A stretch of DNA of 64,000 bases from Shewanella aestuarii. Its GTDB lineage: Bacteria > Pseudomonadota > Gammaproteobacteria > Enterobacterales > Shewanellaceae. The first letter of the stretch is position 1; the number at the start of each line of letters is the position of its first letter. The notes under the pieces are model-generated. The model was not told where the DNA came from. It did no database searches and saw only the letters and a list, made by a program, of their open reading frames with translations. The DNA lies in assembly GCF_011765625.1 (NCBI RefSeq), contig NZ_CP050313.1, positions 2,476,501-2,540,500 of the forward strand, in the 5' to 3' direction. Shown piece after piece: positions 29,082 through 39,309 of this stretch. Both the position numbers and the translations under genes were made by a program.

Positions 29082-31586
29082 TCAGCCAGCACTCGTCGTC
29101 ACGATATCATCTTTAACCTCTTGTTCAGATTTGTCATTTTTACGTGACATATTGGTCAAGATATCTGTTTCAATACTGCGAATGTGTAGATCTCGTTGCG
29201 GGAATGGGATTTCAATATTAGCTTCAGCAAATTTCTGGACAATTTCATAATACAATTCACTACGAACGGAGAGACGATCATCAGCATCCGGTAGCCATGC
29301 TCTTAGTTCAAAATTTAATGCACTATCGCCAAGAGCCATAAATAGTGTGTAAGGTGCAGGAGATTTTAATATTTTGGGATGATTTTTTGCACTATCGATC
29401 AAAATACTACTCACTAATGATACATCACTACCGTATGCAACACCCACTGGAACAGAGAGTCTTGCCTGTCTATTTTGTAATGTCCAATTAGTCACTTGAT
29501 TACTGATAAGGTCTGCATTTGGAATAATAACATCAGCATTATCAAATGTTTCAAGTATAGTCGAGCGTAAACCAATTTTTTTGATGACGCCAACTGAGCC
29601 GCCATTATTCACATCAATGGTATCACCCTCTCGTAACGGACGTTCAAACAGTAAAACCAAGCCACATACAAAATTATTAACAATCCCTTGTAAGCCAAAA
29701 CCAATACCTACACCCAGCGCACCTAATACGATAGTAATTTTAGTTAGGTCAAACCCCAACATTGAAATTGCAGTAAAAAAGCCAACAATAATGATAAAGT
29801 AGCGAAGTAAATGGCCCATAGAATTACGCGTGCCACGTTCAATAAGTTTGCCACTAACAGATTCATCTAACAAAATTTTAGGAATAACTTTAGAGATGAA
29901 AATTGTGGCACTCAGTGTAATGACTGAAATAACCACTAAACCAATATTGATGTTTTGCTCGCCAATATAAAATCCAAAGTCGAGCATACTCGAAAGCGCA
30001 TCTTCCATGCTTGGATATAATTGCCAAATCGACAATATAGATGGAATTAGAAAGAAAAAAACAATTAATATTTGAATAAATACCGTAGTTTGCCTCGCAT
30101 ATTCGCTAGCATCATTACGCATTAATTTAATTTGCCATACTACTGATGAGGTAAAAATCCAATCCATTGCTCCTTGAATAACATATAAAAACAGTCCAAA
30201 AGGAACAATTAGAGCCCAAGTAAGTATGGTTGTTTTAAAGGTGTAGTTTGCAATACCGTCTTGACCGATTAATTCCATTACAATAATAAATGCGAATACG
30301 GCAGACATGAATTTAAGTACATTAGATAATTTATTCTGTGCATTTGTGGTATTTGTTACGGCGAGATTTTTTTTATTCCACCGGATGCAACAGACTAATC
30401 CTAAAATAGATAAAATAAACACATAAAGCCTAAATATCGGCGGAGGAGTGCCTACCGCGGTGAATACGACTGTGATGATATATGTTGCCATAATCCAGTA
30501 TACAGCTTGACTTTTCCAGCGCTGATCAAAAATAGAATCTAATAATAGTGCTGAAGCCACACCACCAATGATGGCATTAATTAAATTGATAGTTTTAGGG
30601 ACTTCCCATAATTCAAATTGAATCGCACTGATTAAACTACAAATAAACACGATTCCTGCTATAGGATGTTTTCCTAAAAAAAACCACGTTTTTGACTCAA
30701 TGAGTTGCTGTTTATTTTTATTGATTACAGCACTAAAAAACAGCAGCATTATAAATAAAATTGAATATGCTGTACCATGTTTTGAGGTGAAAGGAATGGT
30801 AAGCCAGGCGTCTAAACTAACCGCATTCCAATCTGAATCAAATAGATGTACCTTAAGTTGCTGGAAAAACAAAGGCGAATAAATAGCGGGTGATTTGTCA
30901 AAAAGAGACTCTAAACGAAGTTCTTTAATAAAGTAATTTATCTCTTCATTTAAGATATTGATTTTAGATTGTAGCGCCGCATTCTGAGCTTGTAGCAATA
31001 GCAATGGTTCAATATGCTGAGAAACTTGATTTTGGCCTTTTGCTATCGCCTCGATGGCGTTGGCAAATGTTTGTGAAAGCTGCTCTGAATTTTCATCAAT
31101 ATAATGTTGCTGCCATCTGTCCCAACGTACTTTTTCGTCGTGCCAAATCGTTTTCCAGCTATTTAACAACTTAATATTTTCAGCTATCGGTTTATTTAAT
31201 TGCTCCAGTGTAGAAACATCGTCAATTAATGATTGTTTAAGCACATAATATTTAAGGTGATTATTTTCAGCATCTTTCTGTAACTCGCTGAACTCTTTGC
31301 TAATATCTTTAACTCTATCATTGATAACACTGTACGTTTTTTGAGACGTTGCAACACTATCATTTTTTAGTGCTTGTTTCTTAAAATAGGCTGTTTGTAC
31401 AGATAAATTGGTCGACAGGGCTATCGATAAAGGAATAATTTCGTAAATCTGAGGTATGGCCTCTGTACGCTTTAATAGTGGTGAAACTATGTCAGCTTCA
31501 GCTGGACTTTCTTCGGCATTTAGACTGGTTGGAGTTAATATTAATAGTACTAATGATAGGCACAACAGTTTTCTTGTTGAGTACAT
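29082..31586 (-). CDS. Large MscS-family mechanosensitive channel
   Basis: Inner-membrane channel that should open on hypo-osmotic shock. From the ATG at 31586 it has a signal peptide (MYSTRKLLCLSLVLLILTPTSLNA), a long periplasmic coiled-coil-like region (about 60-230), then about ten membrane spans. The C-terminal MscS core has the pore helix ALGVGIGFGLQGIVNNFVCGLVLLFERPLREGD and the beta domain ending FPQRDLHIRS. This is the MscK/YbdG-like large type. An in-frame start at 31643 has a GGAG upstream, and an even longer frame opens at 31730, so the N-terminus is uncertain by up to about 50 residues. Confidence 0.87.
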   Translation of the reverse strand: MYSTRKLLCLSLVLLILTPTSLNAEESPAEADIVSPLLKRTEAIPQIYEIIPLSIALSTNLSVQTAYFKKQALKNDSVATSQKTYSVINDRVKDISKEFSELQKDAENNHLKYYVLKQSLIDDVSTLEQLNKPIAENIKLLNSWKTIWHDEKVRWDRWQQHYIDENSEQLSQTFANAIEAIAKGQNQVSQHIEPLLLLQAQNAALQSKINILNEEINYFIKELRLESLFDKSPAIYSPLFFQQLKVHLFDSDWNAVSLDAWLTIPFTSKHGTAYSILFIMLLFFSAVINKNKQQLIESKTWFFLGKHPIAGIVFICSLISAIQFELWEVPKTINLINAIIGGVASALLLDSIFDQRWKSQAVYWIMATYIITVVFTAVGTPPPIFRLYVFILSILGLVCCIRWNKKNLAVTNTTNAQNKLSNVLKFMSAVFAFIIVMELIGQDGIANYTFKTTILTWALIVPFGLFLYVIQGAMDWIFTSSVVWQIKLMRNDASEYARQTTVFIQILIVFFFLIPSILSIWQLYPSMEDALSSMLDFGFYIGEQNINIGLVVISVITLSATIFISKVIPKILLDESVSGKLIERGTRNSMGHLLRYFIIIVGFFTAISMLGFDLTKITIVLGALGVGIGFGLQGIVNNFVCGLVLLFERPLREGDTIDVNNGGSVGVIKKIGLRSTILETFDNADVIIPNADLISNQVTNWTLQNRQARLSVPVGVAYGSDVSLVSSILIDSAKNHPKILKSPAPYTLFMALGDSALNFELRAWLPDADDRLSVRSELYYEIVQKFAEANIEIPFPQRDLHIRSIETDILTNMSRKNDKSEQEVKDDIVTTSAG

Positions 31587-31865
31587 CATTAATAGCCAAA
31601 TACTCGCTTTCAAACAGCTGAGTCTATGAGTCATTTGAAACATTATAAATCCAACTCCAATTGCAAAAGTCTCTTTTTTAAAAATATAGGGAAAAATATT
31701 ACATGCGTGAGACTTGAGTATAGCCTGCATTACATTGAAAAGGCCATGGACATATCATTGAAACGTAAACAGGACTGAATACGTACATGCGGCGCTATGT
31801 TCATCTTGACGGATTTTGAGTGTTTTGCCGTTAAGTTCGACAAAAATGGTCGATAAGCACTACAA

Positions 31866-33254
31866 CTATGCCTTAGTGACTACCTTATTCCGTCCATTTT
31901 GTTTAGCCTCGTAGAGTGCATCATCTGCTTTTTTTATAATATCTTGATAACCATTGTCATTCAGACTCATGGAAGATAAACCTGCACTAATCGTTATAGT
32001 ACCAACGTTATCTTCGAATTGTAGCTCACTAATAGCAGTTCTTAATCTATCCATTAATACTTCACCTGCAAGCAGTGAAGTAGAAGGTAATAGTATGGCA
32101 AATTCTTCACCTCCAATTCTTGCTAGTACATCCCCAACCCTTATATATTTAAGGAGTTCTTGAGAAATACTTTTTAATACATTATCGCCAACAATATGAC
32201 CGAACTTGTCATTGACCTTTTTAAAATAGTCAATATCTATTATTGCAACTGATAGTTCTATATTATTTCTTTTGCAATTTGAAAACTCCCTTAACGCAGC
32301 GTCTTCAAAATATCGACGGTTTTTTAAGTTGGTTAAGCTATCTATAGAGGCTTCTTTATTTAAGGAACGATTCTGCTCTAAAGCAAGCTTTAAACTTTCA
32401 ATTAGTTTACTTTGTTCTGTAAAGTCTCTAAGACTGACTAATACACGCTGACCATATCGAGTTTTAATACTACTTAGTTTAATTTCTACTGGTACAAAAG
32501 ATCGATTTTTATGTTGTGCAGAAATTATCCTTGAAGATTTAAGCATACTACGAGTTGAAGGTGACTCAAGATACTCCTGACGCATTTTGGGATGGTTTTT
32601 TTTATAATTTTCGGGAACGAGATCGTCCACATTCATACAAAGCAATTCTTTTTCAGTATAGCCTAATAATACGCATGCTTGATGATTTAATTTATTAATA
32701 TAACCACAATCATCTACCAAAAGCGTTGCATCTGGTAGGTTTTTAAAAATATCTTCGGCTTCTTCTAAGTCAAGCTTTGCTGTTGCATATAATTCATCAA
32801 CAGCTTTAAGATTCCGTTTATTTATTTCTTCAAGTTGTTTTAGTTTAGTAATATCGTTATGAGCACCCAGCATTCTAATTGGTTTGCCATCTTTATTTCT
32901 AATTGCAATGCCTCTGCAATGTATCCAAACCGTTGAGTTATTTTTGTGCTTATAGCGAACAATTTGATTGTATGGGTGGTTTTCGTCTTGTAAATGTTTT
33001 TCGAAATTATCTATTGCGATTTGAAGATCATCTTGATTAATGATGCTTTGCCATGATGATGGAGTATGTGGCATAGCATCGGGCTCATAGCCAAGTATTT
33101 TCCAAAACTCTGGACTCATCCACTCATCTTCAGGTTTTTCTAGATTCCAATACCAAACTCCTTCTAAAGATCCTTTTTGCAAGAAGTCAAACACCGTATC
33201 TTCTGTTTTAAGTAGACGATATAATTCACTTTTTAAATAGTGATCTTTTGACAT
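31866..33254 (-). CDS. PAS-PAS-GGDEF diguanylate cyclase
   Basis: Predicted cytosolic cyclic-di-GMP synthase of 462 residues. A PAS domain (about 25-135, with WYWNLEKPEDEWMSPEFWKILGY) and a second PAS (about 165-280, with NLPDATLLVDDCGYINKLN) precede a GGDEF domain (about 300-460). The active site is intact as RIGGEEF, and an RxxD inhibitory site (RVGD) lies five residues before it, so product feedback is expected. No membrane span is visible. It is the last gene of a same-strand signalling block, but 201 bases separate it from the next, so it may have its own promoter. Confidence 0.92.
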   Translation of the reverse strand: MSKDHYLKSELYRLLKTEDTVFDFLQKGSLEGVWYWNLEKPEDEWMSPEFWKILGYEPDAMPHTPSSWQSIINQDDLQIAIDNFEKHLQDENHPYNQIVRYKHKNNSTVWIHCRGIAIRNKDGKPIRMLGAHNDITKLKQLEEINKRNLKAVDELYATAKLDLEEAEDIFKNLPDATLLVDDCGYINKLNHQACVLLGYTEKELLCMNVDDLVPENYKKNHPKMRQEYLESPSTRSMLKSSRIISAQHKNRSFVPVEIKLSSIKTRYGQRVLVSLRDFTEQSKLIESLKLALEQNRSLNKEASIDSLTNLKNRRYFEDAALREFSNCKRNNIELSVAIIDIDYFKKVNDKFGHIVGDNVLKSISQELLKYIRVGDVLARIGGEEFAILLPSTSLLAGEVLMDRLRTAISELQFEDNVGTITISAGLSSMSLNDNGYQDIIKKADDALYEAKQNGRNKVVTKA

Positions 33255-33455
33255 CTGCTGCTCCGCAAGGTTTTATCAATAGTCGATATTTTAGCTCAGT
33301 TTTTATACTTTGGATAAATAGAGATACTGTATTCCATTACTTGTACGCACTATATCGCGCAAACATCGTCGACTGAGAGCATGCAATAACGTTTCCAAGA
33401 CGTTGATTTCTGTATTGCTTAACGTAACAATACTTTGTCGACTATTACGAAAAAA

Positions 33456-34391
33456 TCACAAATAACATATCTGATCCCGGCCTTGCTGTTTTGCTTGAAA
33501 TAATGCTTTATCAGCAAAAGATAACAATGCCTTATCATCGGCATCATCTTGGGTTGTTTCTTCAGGGCTAAAAGTACTGTAACCAACGGAAACAGTCACA
33601 TGGTCGTATTTGGCTTCAGGTGTATGTTCAATATTCAATTGCGCAATCATTTGTAATAAATGAGTCAATATCTCATAAGCGCCATTCTTGTCTGTATTAG
33701 GTAAAATCAAAACAAACTCTTCACCACCATATCTTGCAATAAAATCTGCAGGGCGTCGACCACATAATTGTATAGTCGATGCGATTCTTTTCAGACATTC
33801 ATCGCCTTCTATGTGCCCGAAATAATCATTATATTTTTTGAATTCATCAACATCAATCATTGCAACCGTTAGTGGTGTTTTATCACGAAAACTTCGCTTA
33901 TACTCTATTTTTAATTTCTCATCTAAGCTGCGTCTATTATTAACACCGGTCAAACCATCCCGCATTGCCATTTTATTAAGTTCAATAATAAGATGCCTGT
34001 AATTTAAATGAGTGTTAACTCGAGCCGCGACCACATAGGGGTTTAAAGGCTTACTAATGTAGTCTGCCCCGCCACAAGAGAAGACTTCTCGTTCAAGTGT
34101 AGCGCCAACCTGACTAGTAATAAATAACACTGGGATATCTGAAGTATCTGGTTCTTTTTTTAAATCACGACAAATATCCAAACCGTTTTTATCCGGCAAA
34201 TCTATGTCAAGTAAAATCAAATCAGGAGATATATCACTGATCATTTCGAAAGCCTGCACGGCATTTTGAGCGAATCTTACCCGCCCTAAATCGTTCAAGA
34301 CATTTCTTAGAGCCATAACAACTGAGTGGTCATCATCAACAATCAAAATATCAAACGATTTATCTTGAGTGTTGATCAAAAATGTATCCAT
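33456..34391 (-). CDS. Response regulator with REC-GGDEF (PleD/WspR-like) output
   Basis: Phosphorylation-controlled diguanylate cyclase of about 311 residues. The receiver domain has ILIVDDDHSVV and the phospho-acceptor aspartate in LLDIDLPDKNG, followed by TSQVGA and the KPLNP lysine. The GGDEF domain shows TGVNNRRSLDEKL, the active site YGGEEF and an RPAD inhibitory site five residues upstream. The adjacent hybrid histidine kinase is the natural candidate for its phosphate donor. I start at the second Met (34391); a Met two codons earlier is equivalent. Confidence 0.92.
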   Translation of the reverse strand: MDTFLINTQDKSFDILIVDDDHSVVMALRNVLNDLGRVRFAQNAVQAFEMISDISPDLILLDIDLPDKNGLDICRDLKKEPDTSDIPVLFITSQVGATLEREVFSCGGADYISKPLNPYVVAARVNTHLNYRHLIIELNKMAMRDGLTGVNNRRSLDEKLKIEYKRSFRDKTPLTVAMIDVDEFKKYNDYFGHIEGDECLKRIASTIQLCGRRPADFIARYGGEEFVLILPNTDKNGAYEILTHLLQMIAQLNIEHTPEAKYDHVTVSVGYSTFSPEETTQDDADDKALLSFADKALFQAKQQGRDQICYL

Positions 34392-34539
34392 ATACACCGT
34401 CCATTTAAAACCTTATGGTTTAAATTAAAATACTTAACCTAACTTATACTAAACGCCTACCCGTTCAATGTTTCAGTAATTAATAAAGACATTTCATTAC
34501 CTCCATATTTAAATGATATTTCGTTAACAAACTAACACG

Positions 34540-37500
34540 CTATTCATCATTATCGATTAGAGGCAATAGCATTGTTGTTACTTTTTCAAAATCTAGTTTA
34601 TATATACTAGTTTCAATCTCTGAAAATTGCTTATCGTTAAACACATTTCGAAATGATTCAGAGTGTTTATCAAAAATATCTATCGCACTTAAATCCTTAT
34701 TTTTAAGACGTTGCAACAAATCAGTTAGTAATTCCTGTTGCAAAAGTGGCGCTTTATCATTTGGCGCTAGTGTTTTAAATTCGTCTTTTTTCCATGAAGC
34801 TAAAATATCCATACTGGCTTCTTGCAATGCTTTCAACTCCAAAGAAAGTGCTATCAATGTTTCTTTTGCTTGCTCGTCATTGGTACGTAATAAATGTTCA
34901 GCTTCTGCGGCAAGTTGTTGTAACTTTTCCGCACCAACCATCCCAGCTGAACTTCTTAATTTATGAGTTTGTGATGCCAATCGCGCGCGAGCTTCTGCGT
35001 TGTTGTCAATATGATTGTCAGGGGTGGCCATTAGATTTACAAAATCATGCAGCAAATCATCTAACACCCTCATGAAAAGGGTTTTATCACCAAGCATTAA
35101 CTCTTTCGCTTTATCAATATTTAGCCCAACCACTTCAGGCCAATTATCATCAGCTACATTTATTGATATTGAATCATGGCCAATTTCTTTTCCTCGGTAA
35201 GATTCATAGGCCATACGTAATGCTTGTATTACTTTAGATGGTTCAATCGGCTTGGTTAAGAAGTCGTTCATACCCGCCTCTAAAGCTTGTTTTCTCTCTT
35301 CGGTTAATGCACCTGCCGTCAAGGCGATAATGGGTAATGATGTTAGCCCAAGACTATTTCGGATACGCCTGGTTGCTTCAAGCCCTCCTATGCCAGGCAT
35401 TTGAATGTCCATTAAAACGACATCATATTGATTAGGATTGGCTTCCAAGCATGTTAAAGCATCTTCACCAGATAGGGCTTCTTTGGTAATAGCACCGTGA
35501 CGTTTTAATATATTTGAGAGAACCTCAAGATTTAGTGAGCGGTCATCTACTAGCAAAATACACATATTAGCTAACCATTTATTATCAATAATGTCCATGC
35601 GGGTTGAGTTAATTACCCGTGAACGATTACCTGTATTTTTGCTTACCACTTCATTTACAGCATTAAATAGTGTTGATGAATTAACAGGCTTTTCTAAACA
35701 TTCTTGTATTACTTTCTCTGGGTCGTGTTGAGAGATTATTTTTCTGTCATGCGATGAAATCATCAATACTGCCGGCAATTGTTGCGGGCCCAATCTCTGC
35801 TTCAATGTCATAATGGCCTCTATGCCGTCCATTGCAGGCATTTGCCAATCGACAATAATGGCATCGGGTAAACGTAATTGTTTTTCATAACGGCCAACAT
35901 AAGCGTCAACAAGTTCTGCACCGTTACTAACAACCTCCGAACGCCAGCCAAGAGAGCTAGCCAATCTTCTCATAATATCAGCGTCAGTAGGGTCGTCTTC
36001 TGCAATTAACACAAAAACGGCTGAATTATCACGATTTAGTATTTGATGGTTTGTGAGTATTTGTAAAGGAATATCGACCCAAAATTGACAGCCCTCACCT
36101 GGTTCGCTTTTGATGCCAATATTGCCATTCATCAATTTTACCAATTCGTAGACAATAGATAACCCTAATCCAGTACCACCATATTTGCGCGTTGTTGATG
36201 AATCTACTTGTGTGAAAGGCTGAAATAAAAGCGCTTGTTCTTTGTCAGAAAGACCTATTCCTGTATCTGTAACCGATATTCTAACTATTGTTTTATTTGA
36301 GTTCTTTTCAGTATCATCACTGACCGTTTCAGCACACAGTGAGATACTCCCCTCAGAGGTAAATTTAAGCGCATTCCCAAGCAAATTTACCAATATTTGT
36401 CGTAATTTGGTGCTGTCAGCATTAACCCAAACTGGCAAGTTTTCAGCCAGCTCACAGTTAAATTTTAGGTTTTTTGTGTTGGCTTGTAACGCATAGGTAT
36501 CAGCTATTTCCTCAATAAATTCAATTAATTCCAAGGGTTCAACATCTAGTTGCATTGAGTTGGCTTCTATTTTGGCAAGATCCAGCACATCATTGATGAT
36601 ACCTAATAAGGATTTTCCTGAAAGGATAATTTTGTTAACAATTGATTGTTTCTCTTCAGATAGTTCGTTGTCGTTGAGTAAGTAACTTAGACCGATAATC
36701 GCATTTAATGGCGTTCTGATTTCATGGCTTGTATTGGCTAAAAATTGACTTTTAGCTAGCGTTGCAGACTCGGCATCAAATAAGGCTTTATTTAGTTTAT
36801 TTTGCTCATTAATCTTTTCAGTAACGTCTCGTATTGACGCGATAATCTGCAACTTTTTTTCTATCACTACTGAATTTAGGTTTATTTCTACTGGAAAAGG
36901 GTTTCCATCTGCATCTATCGCTTCAACATTTCTTGCACCAGCCATCGTCATTTTTTGAGGATTCTTTACATAGGCAGCAAGTTTACTAGCATGCTCATGT
37001 CTGTATTTCTGCGGGATAAATTTTTCTACTGATTCACCTTCTAATTGATTAATTTTATAACCAAACAAAGACGCAGCTGCGGAATTCGCCATTTCGACAA
37101 TGCCATTTTTATCAATAACTAAAATTGCATCTGGTGAAGCATCTAACAGCGCTTGAACTTTTCTTAATGTCTTTGCCTGTGACAATTCATTTTGTTCATT
37201 TACTAAATTTTGAAAAGTTATTTTTTGTTTAAACCAAACGTAGTATCGAATTATCATCAACAACAGAAACAGAAACAGAAACAGAATAAAATTTCTGGAT
37301 ACCTCTACTAAAACTTTTTTTATAAATACAAACTCAGAAACTGAAAGGTATAAATCAAAGTATCTTGTAGAATCGATTGAGCTCAAACTTATTCGTTGTT
37401 TACCAACAATAAAACGTTCTCCCTGATGTGTATATACTTCATAACCATGGGGATATTGCCACCACAGGTATGGTTCTAATTCAAAAAATTGTTGCCAACT

Positions 37501-39309
37501 TTCAGAATAACCAAACTCATGAGCGAATGCTTTTCCCTTAATAGGGTGTTTTAAAAAATTACCCTTATTGTCAGCCACATAAGAGTTGATGTTTTTTGGG
37601 CTAACAGTATCCAAATAATTTAATAATAAATCAGCATTTACATTAATGATAACAATACCAAGCAATTCTCCATCAGGCTTAAAAACTGGCGAAGAAAAGC
37701 GCCACACGGGTCGAATAGGTTGTTCAATTATCCCGTATTCACGATTAAGATTTATATCAGATTTAAAAACATTACCCTCTCCGACTAATAAGGTTTGATT
37801 AATGTAACTTTCATTTTTCTTTGATTGAAGTTCATTATCCCCATAAATCCTTAACCCCTCATTGGTTTGCTGTAGCTTTACAAACTCATGCCAATCTTGC
37901 TCAGAAATAAAACGAACTTGATATACCTCTTTATTTGCTGATAGATAGGAATGAAATATATCTTGGATGGATTGCTTTAGAATTTCTTTCGAAAATTTAA
38001 AATCATCAAATGATGAAAAATATTTATCAGCATTGATGAACTGGGACTTAACCGATGAAGTAAGAAATTTGACATCTTCTTCATATTTAGATGCTGTTTG
38101 AAGTATCACTGAAGCAGTATTTTGCTTAGATTCTTCTAAAACACTCTGTAATTCAAATCCATTGTTTTTTAAGATAAGCCAGACTGAAGTTACAAAAGCA
38201 CTTGTCAGCAATATTATTACCACAAGACATGTTCGTCTAAATATAAAACTGTTTAGGAAAATTTTAAAACTTTGAGATATAGACAAATTATAAATATTGT
38301 CTAGCGATTCTCTCTCTTCACTGCGTAGTAAGTTAATAGTGAAAACCAGTAGAGTTGTAAATACCAAACCCAAGATAATAACCAAACCAATATTCCAATC
38401 CTTTAGTGTTGCTATATATTGTGCAGGAAGTTTAATCTCCATCGCCCAGGATTGACCTAAAACATTGATATTTCTTGTTATTACATAATCACTATATTGT
38501 TTGATGTTCTTTATATTGTTAACAAAAAATGGTTTACTCTCGGACTTATTAGTCAAAGATACAAAAACATCCTCATTTAAAAAATCCAGATTATCTAACA
38601 CGGTATCGATGATTAAAGGCGCATAAGACCAGCCAACAACTGCATTCTCACGCTCTTCAGGGGTTGATAATTTTGCATTTTCAGCATAAATAGGAAGCAG
38701 CACTAATGCTCCCATACGCTTTTTGTTATCTGCTTGAACCAGAGTAATAGGCGCTGTAAGAAAAGGTCTATTATATTGAGCAGATTCAATTGCCGCTGTA
38801 CGACGATTTAATTCAGAACCAATATCGAGGCCCACTGCTTGAGAATTACCTTCAACAGGAAATATGTACTGTATGACAAATCGGTCAGTTTCGTGTGGAG
38901 TCAATGTTCTTATACTAAAATTTGGAGCATCATCTGCACGAGCTTTTGTGATAAATTCATTCTCTTCATCTATTGATACACGCCGAATAAAACCAAAGCC
39001 AAGAGCGCCGGGAAACTCATGATCTAGATTTCTGTTTCGTATGTATTTTTCCATTTGTTTTCGAGTGATATTATCCACACCTATTGAATTGATTGTCGCT
39101 TTGGTGCCAACCAAGCCATATTCGTAGTGTTCAAATCGTTGTCTAATCAAATTTTCAGTTTTATCAGCAATGTCCAATAGATATTTATTGATATTGTGTT
39201 GGTTGTCATAACTACCCATCCCCGCAGCTATAAGAGTAAGCGCTATGCCAACAAAAATTGGTATCAGGCTGTTTTTTAGGTTGAAATTGATCCATATTTT
39301 ATTTTTCAT
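34540..39309 (-). CDS. Hybrid sensor histidine kinase, CHASE-PDC-PAS-HisKA-HATPase-REC-REC-HPt
   Basis: Membrane phosphorelay kinase of 1589 residues. Order: membrane span (about 14-32); CHASE-like periplasmic domain (about 75-260); spans near 307-327 and 360-382; a second Cache/PDC-like periplasmic domain (about 390-650); span 673-690; PAS (715-830). Then HisKA with His862 in SHEIRTP, HATPase (N box near 975, GTGLGL at 1045), receiver one (Asp1154 in DWQMP), receiver two (Asp1301 in DIQMPG) and a C-terminal HPt (His1449 in HKLRSSAG). All catalytic residues are present, so a complete internal relay is possible. The start overlaps the stop of the upstream REC-EAL gene by four bases (ATGA). The signal sensed is unknown. 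Confidence 0.93.
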   Translation of the reverse strand: MKNKIWINFNLKNSLIPIFVGIALTLIAAGMGSYDNQHNINKYLLDIADKTENLIRQRFEHYEYGLVGTKATINSIGVDNITRKQMEKYIRNRNLDHEFPGALGFGFIRRVSIDEENEFITKARADDAPNFSIRTLTPHETDRFVIQYIFPVEGNSQAVGLDIGSELNRRTAAIESAQYNRPFLTAPITLVQADNKKRMGALVLLPIYAENAKLSTPEERENAVVGWSYAPLIIDTVLDNLDFLNEDVFVSLTNKSESKPFFVNNIKNIKQYSDYVITRNINVLGQSWAMEIKLPAQYIATLKDWNIGLVIILGLVFTTLLVFTINLLRSEERESLDNIYNLSISQSFKIFLNSFIFRRTCLVVIILLTSAFVTSVWLILKNNGFELQSVLEESKQNTASVILQTASKYEEDVKFLTSSVKSQFINADKYFSSFDDFKFSKEILKQSIQDIFHSYLSANKEVYQVRFISEQDWHEFVKLQQTNEGLRIYGDNELQSKKNESYINQTLLVGEGNVFKSDINLNREYGIIEQPIRPVWRFSSPVFKPDGELLGIVIINVNADLLLNYLDTVSPKNINSYVADNKGNFLKHPIKGKAFAHEFGYSESWQQFFELEPYLWWQYPHGYEVYTHQGERFIVGKQRISLSSIDSTRYFDLYLSVSEFVFIKKVLVEVSRNFILFLFLFLLLMIIRYYVWFKQKITFQNLVNEQNELSQAKTLRKVQALLDASPDAILVIDKNGIVEMANSAAASLFGYKINQLEGESVEKFIPQKYRHEHASKLAAYVKNPQKMTMAGARNVEAIDADGNPFPVEINLNSVVIEKKLQIIASIRDVTEKINEQNKLNKALFDAESATLAKSQFLANTSHEIRTPLNAIIGLSYLLNDNELSEEKQSIVNKIILSGKSLLGIINDVLDLAKIEANSMQLDVEPLELIEFIEEIADTYALQANTKNLKFNCELAENLPVWVNADSTKLRQILVNLLGNALKFTSEGSISLCAETVSDDTEKNSNKTIVRISVTDTGIGLSDKEQALLFQPFTQVDSSTTRKYGGTGLGLSIVYELVKLMNGNIGIKSEPGEGCQFWVDIPLQILTNHQILNRDNSAVFVLIAEDDPTDADIMRRLASSLGWRSEVVSNGAELVDAYVGRYEKQLRLPDAIIVDWQMPAMDGIEAIMTLKQRLGPQQLPAVLMISSHDRKIISQHDPEKVIQECLEKPVNSSTLFNAVNEVVSKNTGNRSRVINSTRMDIIDNKWLANMCILLVDDRSLNLEVLSNILKRHGAITKEALSGEDALTCLEANPNQYDVVLMDIQMPGIGGLEATRRIRNSLGLTSLPIIALTAGALTEERKQALEAGMNDFLTKPIEPSKVIQALRMAYESYRGKEIGHDSISINVADDNWPEVVGLNIDKAKELMLGDKTLFMRVLDDLLHDFVNLMATPDNHIDNNAEARARLASQTHKLRSSAGMVGAEKLQQLAAEAEHLLRTNDEQAKETLIALSLELKALQEASMDILASWKKDEFKTLAPNDKAPLLQQELLTDLLQRLKNKDLSAIDIFDKHSESFRNVFNDKQFSEIETSIYKLDFEKVTTMLLPLIDNDE

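Noticed and set aside
34794..36496. Plus-strand frames opposite the hybrid kinase
   Set aside because: Antisense of well-identified kinase, receiver and HPt domains.
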